Below are positions 49,375 through 60,174 of a DNA stretch of 64,000 nt, in pieces. A program made the position numbers and the translations under genes. This DNA is from Schizochytrium sp. CCTCC M209059 (lineage: Eukaryota > Sar > Bigyra > Thraustochytrida > Thraustochytriidae). Where the stretch lies: the NCBI GenBank assembly GCA_000818945.1, contig KN805393.1, positions 123,694-187,693 on the forward strand, in the 5' to 3' direction. Each line of letters begins with the position of its first letter. Position 1 is the stretch's first letter. The notes under the pieces were generated by a model, which was given only the letters and a program-made list of their open reading frames with translations, was not told the DNA's origin and did not search any database.

Positions 49375-50105
49375 TGCTGCTGGGGCTGGGCTTGTTGCTG
49401 GGGCTGGGAGGCCTGTGCGGGGGCGGCCCTTTTGAAGCTCGCGCTCTGGTCAACGAGGTCCTTGCCCTTGACGGCTTTGAGAGCGTCCGACTTGCCGATG
49501 ATGGGAGTACCATTGGGGCTCTTGAGCGAGCCCGCGACGGTAGAAGGGTCAACGCCGTACGAGGCCAGGATCGAGGCCGCCGCAGGGGAAACGAGCTGCT
49601 TGGCGGGGATGGGACCCGAGGGCGCAGCGGCGTCGTCACCGGCGCCGGAGGTCTCGCTGCTGCTGGACGCGGCGTCGTCGCTGCCGCCGGCAAGAAGCGA
49701 GGAGAGATCCATGGCCTGGACCTCCTTTGCGACCTCGAGGGACTCGGCGATGACGGCGATGGGGCTGCCAACGTCGAGGGTGTCGGATCCGGCCTGGACG
49801 AGCTGCTTGGCGAGGAAGCCGTCGTCCTGGACCTCGAGGTCGACGGTGGCCTTGTCGGTCTCGACCTCACAGATAGACTGGCCGGCGGAGAAGCTGCCGA
49901 GTTCCTCGACGGTCCACGCCGCGACGCGTCCGCTGTCCATGGTCGGCGAGAGCGCGGGGAGCGCCAGCATGCTCGCCCCCTCGGGGAGCGCGGGGCCTCC
50001 GCTCAGCGCGCGCGCGGTCGTCCAGGGCCGCGTCATGCCCATGGCCGCCGGCATCCTCGCCGCCAGCTGCGCCCCGCGCCTCGCGAGCGCCAGTGCGCGC
50101 AGCAT
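48597..50105 (-). CDS. Pyruvate dehydrogenase E2-like / E3-binding protein (PDHX-like)
   Basis: 502 residues from the ATG at 50103-50105. Mitochondrial presequence (MLRALALARRGAQLAAR). Lipoyl domain 45-120 with the lipoylated Lys85 in ETDKA. Peripheral subunit-binding domain about 170-210 (VSPAAASILASYGVD). Gln-rich linker 234-256. Acyltransferase domain 275-502. In active E2 the motif is DHRVxDG. Here it reads DRRVVDD (474-480), so the catalytic His is Arg and the Gly is Asp. The same kind of loss defines mammalian PDHX/E3BP, which anchors E3 in the E2 core instead of transferring acetyl. I therefore favour an E3-binding role. A second, catalytic E2 gene is expected elsewhere. Confidence 0.87.
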
Positions 50106-50402
50106 CTCTCCCGCCGCCGCCGCGCCTCGCTCTCTCCGCTCGCTCGCTGCGCTCTCTCGCTCCGGGCGCGCTCTGCTGCTGCTGCTGCTGCTCGCGCGAG
50201 CGGGTCTGCCCGACCGCGCCTGCGCCTGCGCCCTGCGCCGCCGGCGTCGTCGCCCGCGCTCGGCAAACAACACGCCGCGCAAACTGTCCTAAAGCGCTCG
50301 CCCAGTCGGCCAAACCCCGCCCAAACACCAACAAACGCACAGACACACAGACACACAGACAGACAAGTAAGCCCCCGCACGCAGAGCTCCAGCAGCACAA
50401 AC

Positions 50403-50459
50403 AATCAATCAATCAATCAATCAATCAAACAAACAAACAAACGAACGAACGAACGAACG
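50403..50459. repeat. AATC / AAAC / GAAC tetranucleotide arrays
   Basis: Three adjoining tetranucleotide arrays that pass from AATC through AAAC to GAAC by single-base changes, as expected from slippage with point mutation. Confidence 0.9.
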
Positions 50460-51558
50460 GGCACTCGAAACCCACCCCGAATATCCTCGCTTCGCCCCGC
50501 CACGCGAGCCGAGTCCGCCCGGCCGCTCCTTCCGCGCCAGACAGGTCCACGATCTCCGCGCCGTTGCCGCGGCGCGGCTTCGAGGAGAGCGGGCTCGCCG
50601 GGCGCGCCCGGGCTCCCAAATCGAGGTCCCTCTTTCTTTCCCACGCGCTGGCACCTAACTACCGACCGGCACAGGGAGGAGGAGAAACAAGGAACGCAGG
50701 CGGCAGACCCGCATCGACGGCGCGGAAGCAGCAGCAGCAGCTGCGCGCGCCGCGCGAAAAGGCCCCTCGGGCGGCGGCGAAACACAAATTTCGGGCCAGG
50801 GCAGCGGCCGACGACGCGGGCGGGCGCGGGCCCGGACGTGACGCGGCGCGGCGCGACGCAACGCAACGCGACTCGCTCGCCTCGGGCGCCTCGGGCGCTC
50901 GGCCGGCCGAGCGAGCGAGCGAGGTGACGGCGACTCCTGTGTGCGATGCCGTGCGCGGCCATGCGAGGCGAGCGATGGATGGATGCCTCGCGAGGCCTGC
51001 CTGGCGAGGCGAGGGAGGGACCGTCCGGATCATGATGCATGCGGCCGGTCACCCGTGCCGCGGGTCTTGGCGAGCGTGGCCATGCGCGTCGGGATGTGCG
51101 CGGCATCTCGCGGTGACGCACGGGAGGGAAAGATTTGAACGAGAGAACCGCGGCACGCGTGCGAATGACCGGGAGGGGCCCGCGCGACCTCGCGAGCAGC
51201 AGCAGCGGGAGCAGCAGCGGCAGGGGCCAGCGGCACCGGCACGAAGAGCCGCGCAGTGTTGCGCTCTCATCATCGGCGCGAGCGAGCGAGCGAAGGTGGG
51301 TGGCCGCACAAGCGAAGGAAGGCGGGCGAGGAGGATGCATCGGTTCTGTCCCCGGCACCATTTCAAACCCGCTGCGCCCCGACAATGATACAAATTTACA
51401 GGGGTATCTACATATATCACCGTATCAATATATGTAAGCTGCAATTTTACGCGGGCCGACTACGACAGGCCAGGGTGTGGCTCACACCGAAACTCGTAGC
51501 CTGTAGCGGACCGCGCGTGGCTCTGTGTCTTCTCGAGCGCCCGCGACGCCCGCACGCA

Positions 51559-51590
<32 letters not shown>

Positions 51591-51634
51591 GCCTGCCTGT
51601 CTCTCCCTCCCTCCCTCCCTCCCTCCCTCCCTCC
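51559..51634. repeat. CTGT array followed by CCCT array
   Basis: About ten CTGT units, then two CCTG units, then about eight CCCT units. Pure simple sequence. Confidence 0.9.
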
Positions 51635-51963
51635 TGCCTCCCGTCGCGCGCCGCGCCAGCTCCTTTGCGCGCTCCCTCGCTCTCCGGGCCGCCCACCCCG
51701 CCCCGCTGGCTGCGAGGCATCTGCGAGCTCGCGCGAGGGCGCGGCCGGAGGCGACTCGCGCTCCGAGTCTTTCTTTCTTTCTTTCTCCTCTCCCCCCTTC
51801 TCCAGAGATTCAATCCGAAAGCCCAAAACGGGAGACAGCTTGCTACAAAAGAGGTCGCGCTCCCGACGACGACGCCGCCGCCGCCGCCGCCGCCGCTGCC
51901 ACGCAGAAGCCCGGCAGCCACAAAAATAAACACAGGCGCCGCCGCTCTGCTGCTGCGTAGCGT

Positions 51964-51970
<7 letters not shown>

Positions 51971-52000
<30 letters not shown>
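51971..52000. repeat. GAC trinucleotide array
   Basis: Ten uninterrupted GAC units flanked by looser GC-rich repeats. Confidence 0.9.
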
Positions 52001-52001
<1 letters not shown>

Positions 52002-52360
52002 GAAGGAGGACGAGGAGGAGGAGCGGAGCCCGTCCACGCGCAGTGGTGGCACGGGGCCGAGGCGAAGACGGCGGAGCGGCGGCTGCGGAGTGGAGCCGTG
52101 CAGGACAGCAGGTCCTGCTTGCTGCCTGCGCCGTCGGCAGGGTTCCGCATGCAACTGGACGATGGCGCTGCTTTTTTTTTTTGTTGTTGTCTTTGGCTTT
52201 CTCGAAATTTGGGGTTGCGCAGAAAGGGGTTGCGCAAATATGAATTGAGGTCGCGCAGAAATTAGGGACCTACGAGCGACCGGAGAGCTGGAGTTGCGCA
52301 GAACTAGTTTTACGGGGAACTAGGCCTGCTAGTAGATTTTGCACAACGAGGCTCTGACTG

Positions 52361-52413
52361 TGAGTGAGTGAGTGAGTGAGTGAGTGAGTGAGTGAGTGAG
52401 TGAGTGAGTGAGT
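52361..52413. repeat. (GTGA)13 microsatellite
   Basis: Thirteen perfect tetranucleotide units, the longest perfect tetranucleotide array in the window. Confidence 0.92.
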
Positions 52414-53166
52414 TATCACAGTTAGTAGCCGCGAGCCAGACGAAGGCCGTTGAGAAAAGAGCCCACGAGCGCGCCACGTAACAAAAGCAGGCATCTCCCG
52501 CATCGCGAGCTTCGTCTGGGCCTCGGGCTCTGCCTCCTCACATCGCAGCAGCGCTGGCGGCGGCTGTTGCTGCCAGCGCAGCGGAGAACTCGCTCGAACT
52601 GCTACCTACCTACCTCATGGGCAGTGCAAGCGAGCGAAAGCTCCCAACATGGGCCTCACTCTTCTCGCGAGTGCACGGCTGCTGGCTGCTGCTTGCCTCC
52701 GAGACGTGTCGCCGACGCCCGCACAGTGCGGCGTCCGGCACGATGCTCTCAGGCTCTTTTTCAACCAGTTGATCGTGCCGCAAAAGAGCTAGCTGCCTGC
52801 TGCCCGGCTAGTGTGGACAAACAACAAACCAAGAATCAATCCATCAATCGCCAACAAGCCAAGAAAAAGAGAGTCGAAGTCCGCCCCAGGCCCTGCGCAC
52901 CGGTCCGCTTCGCGTCGCGACGGACCTTTGACGGTGTATGTAAACAACGACAGCGACGTCCGGGGACGTATTCGGGTCCACGACACTCGACCAAGAAAGG
53001 CGCCGAAGGGGATCGGCGTGACGGCGTGGCGTGGCGTGGCGTGACGGAGTGTTCTGCTCAACGCAGACTGCTCTGCTGTGCTCTGCTGTGCTCTGCTCCG
53101 CTCAGCTCAGCTCTTCAGCTCGGCTCAGCTCAGGTCAGATTAGATCAGCTTGTCAGCTCTTCTGCC

Positions 53167-53203
53167 GGGTCGGTCGGTCGGTCGGTCGGTCGGTCGGTCG
53201 GTC
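53167..53203. repeat. GGTC array
   Basis: Nine tandem GGTC units just before the poly-C-flanked gap. Confidence 0.9.
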
Positions 53204-53347
53204 AATCAGTCGGCGACTGCAAACACCCTGGCGACACCCTGGCCGGGTTGTTATACGTCTGACCGCGAAAGCAGACTCTTCTTCGTGCACGCTTCTCTTG
53301 CCTTGGCCACCCGACGAGTCTCCGCAGCCCCCCCCCCCCCCCCCCCC

Positions 53348-53644
53348 NNNNNNNNNNNNNNNNNNNNNNNNNNNNNNNNNNNNNNNNNNNNNNNNNNNNN
53401 NNNNNNNNNNNNNNNNNNNNNNNNNNNNNNNNNNNNNNNNNNNNNNNNNNNNNNNNNNNNNNNNNNNNNNNNNNNNNNNNNNNNNNNNNNNNNNNNNNNN
53501 NNNNNNNNNNNNNNNNNNNNNNNNNNNNNNNNNNNNNNNNNNNNNNNNNNNNNNNNNNNNNNNNNNNNNNNNNNNNNNNNNNNNNNNNNNNNNNNNNNNN
53601 NNNNNNNNNNNNNNNNNNNNNNNNNNNNNNNNNNNNNNNNNNNN
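53348..53644. other. Assembly gap (run of N) inside a poly-C tract
   Basis: 297 unknown bases. The left flank ends in 20 C (53328-53347) and the right flank begins with 23 C (53645-53667), so the gap lies inside, or was created by, a long homopolymer. Any open frame crossing it is an artefact. Confidence 0.98.
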
Positions 53645-53825
53645 CCCCCCCCCCCCCCCCCCCCCCCTCCCTGCGCACGCGCGCGCCCGCGCGCCGCGTA
53701 GGTAGGGACGCCTTGTCCGAGCCGTGCCGTTTTCAGCCCTCGCTCCGACACCCCTGCCTGCACAAGCAACCCGGCCCACCCGGAACTCGCTCGGGTTGGC
53801 AGAGCCCGGACGGGCGGCACGCGAA

Positions 53826-55469
53826 ATGCACAACGCCCATACGGAAGAGAAGGACGACCCGCGAGTCGAGGAGGACCGCGACGTCGTTGTCGTAGAAGGC
53901 GCAGCCGGCAACAACAGTGGCCAGACAGGCATGGAGAGCTCCAACGACGCGAACAGCGTAGCCGCTGCCGCCGCCGTCGCCGCCGCAAACAATAGCTTTC
54001 TCGCTCGCGACCGCGAAAACGTGACGAGCGAGAGAAACAACAACAACAACAACTACTACAACTACAATTACAATAACAACAACAGAAACGACACCAACCA
54101 CAACGAGCGTCGTAACAGACACGGATCCACAATGTCGGCGCACTCATCCGTGGTGAGCGCGCCTGAAACAGACGCCCTGCGCGAGGTGCCCATCAACATC
54201 CTCAGCGAGGTCGAAGCCCTCCGAAAGGAGCGCAGCCTTCTTGCCAAGGAGAGATCAAGGCTCGAGGAGCTTCGCATGGAGGGCGGCAAGCTGGATATTA
54301 AGCGACAAGTCATCAACCTGAATGTCGGGGGGAAGTCCTTTGTCACCTCTTCCAACACGCTTGCGGCCTGCAACGGGAGTCTCTTGTACAGCATCGTAAA
54401 ACACAGCGCCACGATGAAGGCGTGGACACTGGAGGACGCGAGCGACGCCATCTTTATCGACCGCGACGGCGAACATTTTGGTTACATTGTAAATTGGCTG
54501 CGTGCCAAGGCATGTTGCTCCGGGTATAAGCCACCACCGCTGCGTATTCGTGACGAGGTCATAATTGAGGCCGAGTACTTTGGAATCGATGACCTCGCCG
54601 ATTTTTTGCGCAGCTGCCGCTCGAGCGGCTGCGAGCGCATCGAGCCCCTGCGACTGCTCGAGCTAAAAACCATGGGGGCCACTGACTTTGACGGAGCCAA
54701 TTTTTCCAATGGCTCCTTTGACGGCGTCACCTTTAGCTCCAAGACCGCAAAGCGACACGCCCGCTGCGCCAAGTTCGCGAGCAGCAGCCTACAGCGCGCG
54801 CGCTTCGACGTCATGAACCTCGAGCACGCCGATTTCTCCGGGAGCAGGTTAGATGGCGCCAGTTTTCGCGGAGCCAACCTCTCTGGCGCGGTCTTTGATG
54901 GCGCCTCGCTCCGAAAGGTTGACTTTAGCGGCGCTTGTCTCGAAGGCGCGATGCTCGAGCGCGCAGAGACCCTGAGCGATTGTGTCTTTGCCGGCGCAAA
55001 GATGCACGGCATTCGTTTGCGCGACCGTCTCGATCTGCAGCGCGTGTGCATGGAGCGCGCCGATCTTTCCGAGGCGGATCTCAGCGGTAGCAATTTGCAG
55101 CGCGCCAATCTCAAGGGCGCACAGCTGCATCACGCGCATCTTCAGGGCTGCTGCTTGCGGTATTCATCGTTGCAGCCTTCTGACTGCCAGCGTCTGAATC
55201 ACGGCTCGCAAGAGCAGGAAACCGACTTGCACAATGCGGATCTCTCGGGCTGCGATTTTCTTTGTGCCACGCTGCAGCGCGTCAATTTTCAGTCGGCCAA
55301 GCTCGACGGCGTCATTTTTTCTGGCGCCAATACGCGTGGGGCGCGCTTTGAAGACACTCACCTCGAGTCCATTCGGGGCCCTAGCGCCTTGCCGGGTCAT
55401 CATGGCCATGGTAACACTCACGGCCATGGTTCCGTCTTGCCTACTGGCCGTCGCCTTTCGGCAGGCTAG
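53826..55469 (+). CDS. BTB/T1 (KCTD-type) protein with pentapeptide repeats, KCTD9/FIP2-like
   Basis: 547 residues from the ATG at 53826. An N-terminal low-complexity region has an Asn/Tyr run (about 70-95). A short coiled coil follows (EVEALRKERSLLAKERSRLE). The T1/BTB domain at about 158-265 has VINLNVGGKSFVTSSNTL and IFIDRDGEHFGYIVNWLR, diagnostic for KCTD tetramerisation domains. Pentapeptide repeats (A-D/N-L/F-x-x pattern) run from about 284 to 522, ending in a His/Gly tail. KCTD9-type proteins are substrate adaptors of cullin-3 ligases, and the plant relative FIP2 has the same two domains. Cul3 partnership is inferred from the family. Confidence 0.88.
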   Translation: MHNAHTEEKDDPRVEEDRDVVVVEGAAGNNSGQTGMESSNDANSVAAAAAVAAANNSFLARDRENVTSERNNNNNNYYNYNYNNNNRNDTNHNERRNRHGSTMSAHSSVVSAPETDALREVPINILSEVEALRKERSLLAKERSRLEELRMEGGKLDIKRQVINLNVGGKSFVTSSNTLAACNGSLLYSIVKHSATMKAWTLEDASDAIFIDRDGEHFGYIVNWLRAKACCSGYKPPPLRIRDEVIIEAEYFGIDDLADFLRSCRSSGCERIEPLRLLELKTMGATDFDGANFSNGSFDGVTFSSKTAKRHARCAKFASSSLQRARFDVMNLEHADFSGSRLDGASFRGANLSGAVFDGASLRKVDFSGACLEGAMLERAETLSDCVFAGAKMHGIRLRDRLDLQRVCMERADLSEADLSGSNLQRANLKGAQLHHAHLQGCCLRYSSLQPSDCQRLNHGSQEQETDLHNADLSGCDFLCATLQRVNFQSAKLDGVIFSGANTRGARFEDTHLESIRGPSALPGHHGHGNTHGHGSVLPTGRRLSAG

Positions 55470-55862
55470 CCGTCTGTGTAGGACGGCAGAGGTTTCGACC
55501 TTTTGTCTAGATATTTATCGCGTAGAGTGTCATTTTGCATTCTCTTTCATTTCTCGAAAATATGGGTTCGCATTTTACACTGCATACTCGACAACCATGC
55601 GAGCAACCATAACAAGAGCTTTTCTCATCGCTTTCTTGCTCTGGTGCTGGTGGCTGACAGAGAGGGCGTGCCAATGGTGCAAACTTTAGAGTCCACAGAA
55701 TTTACTTACATCATGACTGACGTACCATTCATTTCCACGCGCCTTACTCTTGAGCACCAAAGACCGTAGTCTCTCTGTTTCTCATCAAATAGGGGTTGTG
55801 AACGCCCAAGATTATCTTCAGAATGCCTGTGGCTGGTTGACTGGCTGGCTGGCCGACAAAGT

Positions 55863-55948
55863 GTCTGTCTGACTGACTGACTGACTGACTGACTGACTGA
55901 CTGACTGACCGACCGACCGACTGACTGACTGCCTGACCGACTGACTGC
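55863..55948. repeat. CTGA/CCGA tetranucleotide array
   Basis: About 20 tetranucleotide units, mostly CTGA with a block of CCGA. It is preceded by GGCT units. Confidence 0.9.
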
Positions 55949-56013
55949 ACAGATGTTTCACCAACCCAGCAAAACCATCTCATTTCGTGATATAACAAGA
56001 AGCAAGTCATTAA

Positions 56014-56301
56014 TCATTTGACTGGCTTTTCCACAAAGTCTACTTTAGCAACAAAACATCCGACACGCTGCGCCACGTTGTCTGTCCTCATAGACAACGT
56101 CTTGTTTCTATGCTCTTGAGCATCGAATCGTAGGAATTGTGGATGCCAGGGATTGTCGGCTGCCTGCAAAAGTGTCAGGCATATATCTTGATGTAGAACA
56201 CGTAGAATAACGAAAGCGACCAGTCTTTGCATTCCAGATCGCTCTAGCTGCCACTGACCATGGTGAATGATGAGGCCGTCGCAGATTGACCAAGTAGCCA
56301 T
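56014..56301 (-). CDS. Orphan ORF, 95 codons (weak)
   Basis: Starts with ATG at 56299-56301. Composition is protein-like (for example NPWHPQFLRFDAQEHRNK) with no low-complexity content. No family or signal recognised. It is flanked by microsatellites on both sides. A chance ORF is quite possible. Confidence 0.2.
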   Translation of the reverse strand: MATWSICDGLIIHHGQWQLERSGMQRLVAFVILRVLHQDICLTLLQAADNPWHPQFLRFDAQEHRNKTLSMRTDNVAQRVGCFVAKVDFVEKPVK

Positions 56302-56326
56302 GACGTCAAGTTCAAATTATCTTTCG

Positions 56327-56371
56327 TTGGTTGGTCGGTTGGTCGGTTGGTCGGTTGGTTGGTTGGTTGGT
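56327..56371. repeat. GGTT/GGTC tetranucleotide array
   Basis: Alternating GGTT and GGTC units, about eleven in total. Confidence 0.88.
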
Positions 56372-57972
56372 AAATGTCTGTCGTTACATGGCATTGGTGA
56401 TGAGACAAGGACGCTTTGCCATCTTGCAAGCAAGGACGCTTTGCTGTCGTTTTCGCAGCTTCGTGGGCAGGCTAGAATACCTAAAAAGCGTCAGAATCGC
56501 GTCCTTTCGCACGCAAACTTCACCCAAGCTTGGACTACCATCAACATCGCACGCATGGACGGACCCATCAACCGCCAGTGCAATTGTTCTTCTGCGCGCG
56601 GGCCAGATGTGCAAGATCTCAGCCGCCCCCCGCCCCCCTCCCCAAAGCATCGCGACGATTCTTCCTGATTTGCCCGCACGTTAGGACGTTCATTTCGTCG
56701 TGTAGATACGTCTGCAGATCAGACAGCAATACGAGCGGCCCGTTGCCGCCGCCTCGCCGGCGACGACGGTCGCGAGCCAGATAAGGGGATCGGAGGATGA
56801 CGCACCGTCCAGGACGGTTAAGATCGCTTGACCATGATATTCTGTGTGGCCTGGCCGACTTTATGAGAGTAATTACGGCCACTCGTCGCGAGGAATCAAA
56901 CCCATCGCCGCTCGCTACGTCCCAACACCCCCAACACAATTAGAGCTTCCCTTTTGCCAACTCGTGTTAACGTTTCCGGTGAACTCACGCCTTGGAGGCA
57001 GCACGTCTTGAGTCGTGGCGGGGAATGGTGGGGCAGATTTGGCATTCTGACCTGACTGACTCACTGGCTGACTGACCGCCCGCCCGGACGGCCGGCCGGC
57101 CGGCCGGCCGACCGTGCGAGGGATACCCGCCCGTCCGTCCGCGCGTCCGCGTCCGAGCACTAGACTCGCGGCCGCGTCTCACAGGAAGAAAAAAAGGAAG
57201 CGAAGCTTTTCTGCCCGATCCCCGCGTCACGAGGGTGAGGATGCGGTTGCCTTCTTCAACTTCTTCTTTTTCTTTGTTTTCAAGACATTAGCCGCAGCCG
57301 CCAGCATCTGCATCTAGCTGGCTGGTCGGCTTGAGATGGATGATGATGGCTCCTCTGTCAATGAGATTGTGATCATCTCAAGATCCTTGCACCGCATCAC
57401 GAGTCGTCCGTCCCAACTTGGCAAGTGACCGACCGCTCGGACGGACGCTCGATCTGGCTTGCTGCTCGTCGTCGGTTTCTCCCTCGATCATCCCGACGAG
57501 GATCTTCGCGCGGGAAGCACGGAGAGGAACAGAAAGGGCTCTGCCCCTATGATCATCGTCCGAGGTGGCACATGCGTCCTTTTCCCCGCGTCGCGTTCAA
57601 GTTCGCGACTCGGGACGGCTCGCGCGACGCGGTTGAATATAAATGTTTGGCCGTTTGTTTGTCTTGGTTCCTCGTTCTACTCCGGCCATTCTATGGCGGC
57701 GCTTGATCTTCGTTCTTTCGTTCATTCGTTCACTCCCTGCCAGTGCAGGCTATCTGGCTGGCTGATTGGCCGTCATCGTGACCGCATTCCATTCGGCCTT
57801 TACTTTTTAACCAAAAGTGCTCCACGGTTAGCTCGCTCTCTGCCAGCGCAAGCCAAGCCAAGCCACCCTGCTGCTGCTCCTCGCATTGTATAACAGCGCT
57901 GTGCCTCCCGGCCGAAGGTATCGACCGGTCGACGTCGATGCATCGACCGCGCGCGTGCGTGACCGTGTGCAG

Positions 57973-58004
57973 GGCTGGCTGGCTTGCTGGCTGGCTGGCT
58001 GGCC
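57973..58004. repeat. GGCT array
   Basis: Eight GGCT units with one GCTT interruption. The same motif occurs at 43292-43314 and 55831-55852. Confidence 0.85.
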
Positions 58005-58639
58005 ATGCTGGCCATGGTGGCTGGTTCACGAGCCGAAGTGGCTTTGCCGTGCTGGGGGCGCCGTCCACCGGATACATGTAGAGTTTTACCCTAGCACCAC
58101 TAGCCCCCGCCGGAAGCTGGCGCCCCCCACACCTGGCGCCGCAGGGCCGGCCCGGAACGCTGCAGGGCGGGCGGGCCCCACACCTGCTGCGCACGTGCGC
58201 CTTACCACATCTTAACCCGCAGCTTGTGTGGCAGCTTGTCCGTGGGCCGCGCGGCCGGTGCCCACACCCTCCCAGTAAGAAGCTGGTCTGGCGCGCGGCC
58301 CCCGCCGCACAAGCTGTGTGGGGTATCTGTAGTGAAGCGTTGAGGGGGGGGGTCACCGCCCACAGCCGTGGTCTCTGCGGGCCCGGCGGAGCCCGTCTCT
58401 GCGTTCTCGCGCAGTTCTCGCAAGCGTCCCTCCTCGCAGGCCGTCGACGCCCTACCTCTCGCCTCCCGCGCCTGCGTCACCCTCCATCGCCGCCAGCCCG
58501 GCCCCGCCCCGCCCCGCCCCGCCCCGCGGCCCTGCCGCCACGGGAGATCGCCCCCGAGACCTCGCTCCGGCGCGCCACGCCGGACTCCGCGGCCGTCCGT
58601 GCCGCGCTGGCGGACGAGACGAGGTGCAAGGAGATGAAA

Positions 58640-58667
58640 GACAGACAGACAGACAGACAGACAGACA
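58640..58667. repeat. ACAG array
   Basis: Seven perfect ACAG units (complement of the CTGT array at 51559). Confidence 0.9.
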
Positions 58668-59383
58668 ATCATCGACCAGACGGCGAGAGAGGGAGGGCAG
58701 GAGGGAGGTGTGCGCCGCGCGCTATTTGTAAGCAGCGCGGAGGAAGCGTCCCCACGCGGCCCTCTCCGGGCCGTCCCCGGGAAGGCAGAGGGAGAGAGAG
58801 AGAGAGATGGAGGAAAGAGGCGAGGCCGTGCAATGCACAGCAGCAGCAGCAGCCGCGGCAGCTAGAACTAACGCCTCGGCGCGCTCGCGGCTGCAGACAG
58901 ACTGACTACGGCTCGACGGCGCAGAGCGGCGTACGTACGCGCGGAGAGCGGCGCAGAGCGGCGCAGGGAGAGGGCAGGCAGGGTTCCCGAAGCGAGCTAG
59001 CTTCGCCGAGTCGGCCGGCCGGCGAGCAGCGAGGGGGTCGTTCGCTCATTGTGGAGGATTTCAAACTCAAACTACGGCGAGCGAGGCAGGCTCGCAGTCA
59101 GTCCACCGTTGCCGCCTCCGTGGCAAGCAGAATCCGCGAAGCGAGACGCGGCGGCACGCTCCTCTCCGCGTCGCTCCTCTGCTCCTCTTCGCGCCCCGGC
59201 CGCCGCCGCGCCGCGCCCCGAGACTCTTCTCGGTCCCGGCCGCGAGCGATCCGAGAGCCCATTCAAACATCCGCCCATCCATCCATCAACCTCCATCGCG
59301 CAGCCCCGGACACCGCTCGCCGCGCAGACCAACCGACCTCCGGCGCTGCAGAGGCCGGCCGCCGCGCTCTGCCGCGCGCAGCG

Positions 59384-59508
59384 TCGCCTCGCCTCGCCTG
59401 GCGTCGCCTGGCGTCGCCTCGCCTGGCGTCGCCTCGCCTCGCCTCGCCTCGCCTCGCCTCGCCTCGCCTCGCCTCGCCTCGCCTCGCCTCGCCTCGCCTC
59501 GCCTCGCG
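59384..59508. repeat. GCCTC pentamer array (about 25 units)
   Basis: About 125 bp of GCCTC units, with GCCTG and GCGTC variants confined to the first third and a perfect block in the remaining two thirds. It lies about 670 bp before the recognisable dioxygenase domain. Confidence 0.92.
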
Positions 59509-60174
59509 TCCCGGAGACGCCCATCTTTGAAGGCGCCTCGGGCAGACCCTGATCGTACGATCTCTCTCTACAGAGACGAACAGCAAGCAGACAAACAGCC
59601 GCATAGCCGTGTGTGTGCGCGCCGCCGCAAGTCGCGCTCCGCTCGTTTAGTCCACTTGCCGGGCCTGCAGGCGAGCAGGCGACCAAGCTAGCAGCAGCCA
59701 GGCCCCTCCACACCGCGCCCCGCAGCCGCGCCAACAGAAGCAAACGGCGCCGCAAGTGGGGCAAACCGGCGCCCAAGTCCGCAATCCGCCGCGGCGGCCT
59801 TGCCCCGCTCGCGCCCGCTCTCCCTCCCTGCCCGCCCGCGGCCCGGCGACTGCGCGGGCGCGGCGCGCCTCGGAGGGGCAGCGGGGGAGAAAGAAGGCCC
59901 GCAGAGGCCGAGCGGGAGAGCCGGAAGGAAGGAGGCAGGCGCGGAGAAGCAGGAGGCCAGGAGGAGGGGGAGAAGAAGAAGGCGGGAAAAGGCGGAGGAG
60001 GCGGAGAAGCACGCGGAGAAGGCGCGGCAGAGGGCCAAGAGGACGGGCACGACGGCGCGCACAACGGCGCGCGCGGCGGCGGCAGCGGCGGCGCACGGCG
60101 GCTGCGCGGGCGGCGGCGGGAAGAAGCGAGGAAGGGTGGAGGCGGAGCAGGCGGCGGCGGCGGCGGCGCGGCAG

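Larger units (their letters stand above)
50106..53825. other. 3.7 kb GC-rich, repeat-laden region with assembly gap
   Basis: Between the divergent E3BP-like and BTB genes. It holds AATC/AAAC/GAAC arrays (50403-50459), CTGT and CCCT arrays (51559-51634), GAC/GCC trinucleotides (51865-52000), a (GTGA)13 array (52361-52413), CTCTGCTGTG-type repeats (53066-53110), a GGTC array (53167-53203) and the gap. ORFs cover nearly all frames on both strands and are Arg/Ala/Ser-rich, so I support none. Confidence 0.5.
55470..60174. other. 4.7 kb repeat-rich region without a supported gene
   Basis: Holds arrays of CTGA (55863-55948), GGTT/GGTC (56327-56371), GGCC (57088-57112), GGCT (57973-58004), CCCCG (58500-58527), ACAG (58640-58667) and GCCTC (59384-59508). 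The final 600 bp before 60174 encode Arg/Gly/Ala-rich frames in all phases and contain no ATG on the plus strand. A 5' exon of the dioxygenase gene must lie somewhere here. A 95-codon minus-strand ORF (56014-56301) is noted separately. Confidence 0.5.

Noticed and set aside
50417..51933. Long overlapping ORFs on both strands in the GC-rich stretch
   Set aside because: Arg/Ala/Ser/Pro-rich in every frame, no ATG-based homology, and built on microsatellites. Expected by chance when stop codons are rare.
53031..54147. Open frames running across the N gap
   Set aside because: They are continuous only because N is not read as stop.
55863..55948. CRISPR-like regular repeat
   Set aside because: The units are four bases without spacers. 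It is a microsatellite in a eukaryotic genome.
58226..59530. 434-codon ORF ending in a repeated RLASP run
   Set aside because: The end is the GCCTC pentamer array and the start is a non-ATG codon. Simple-sequence artefact.
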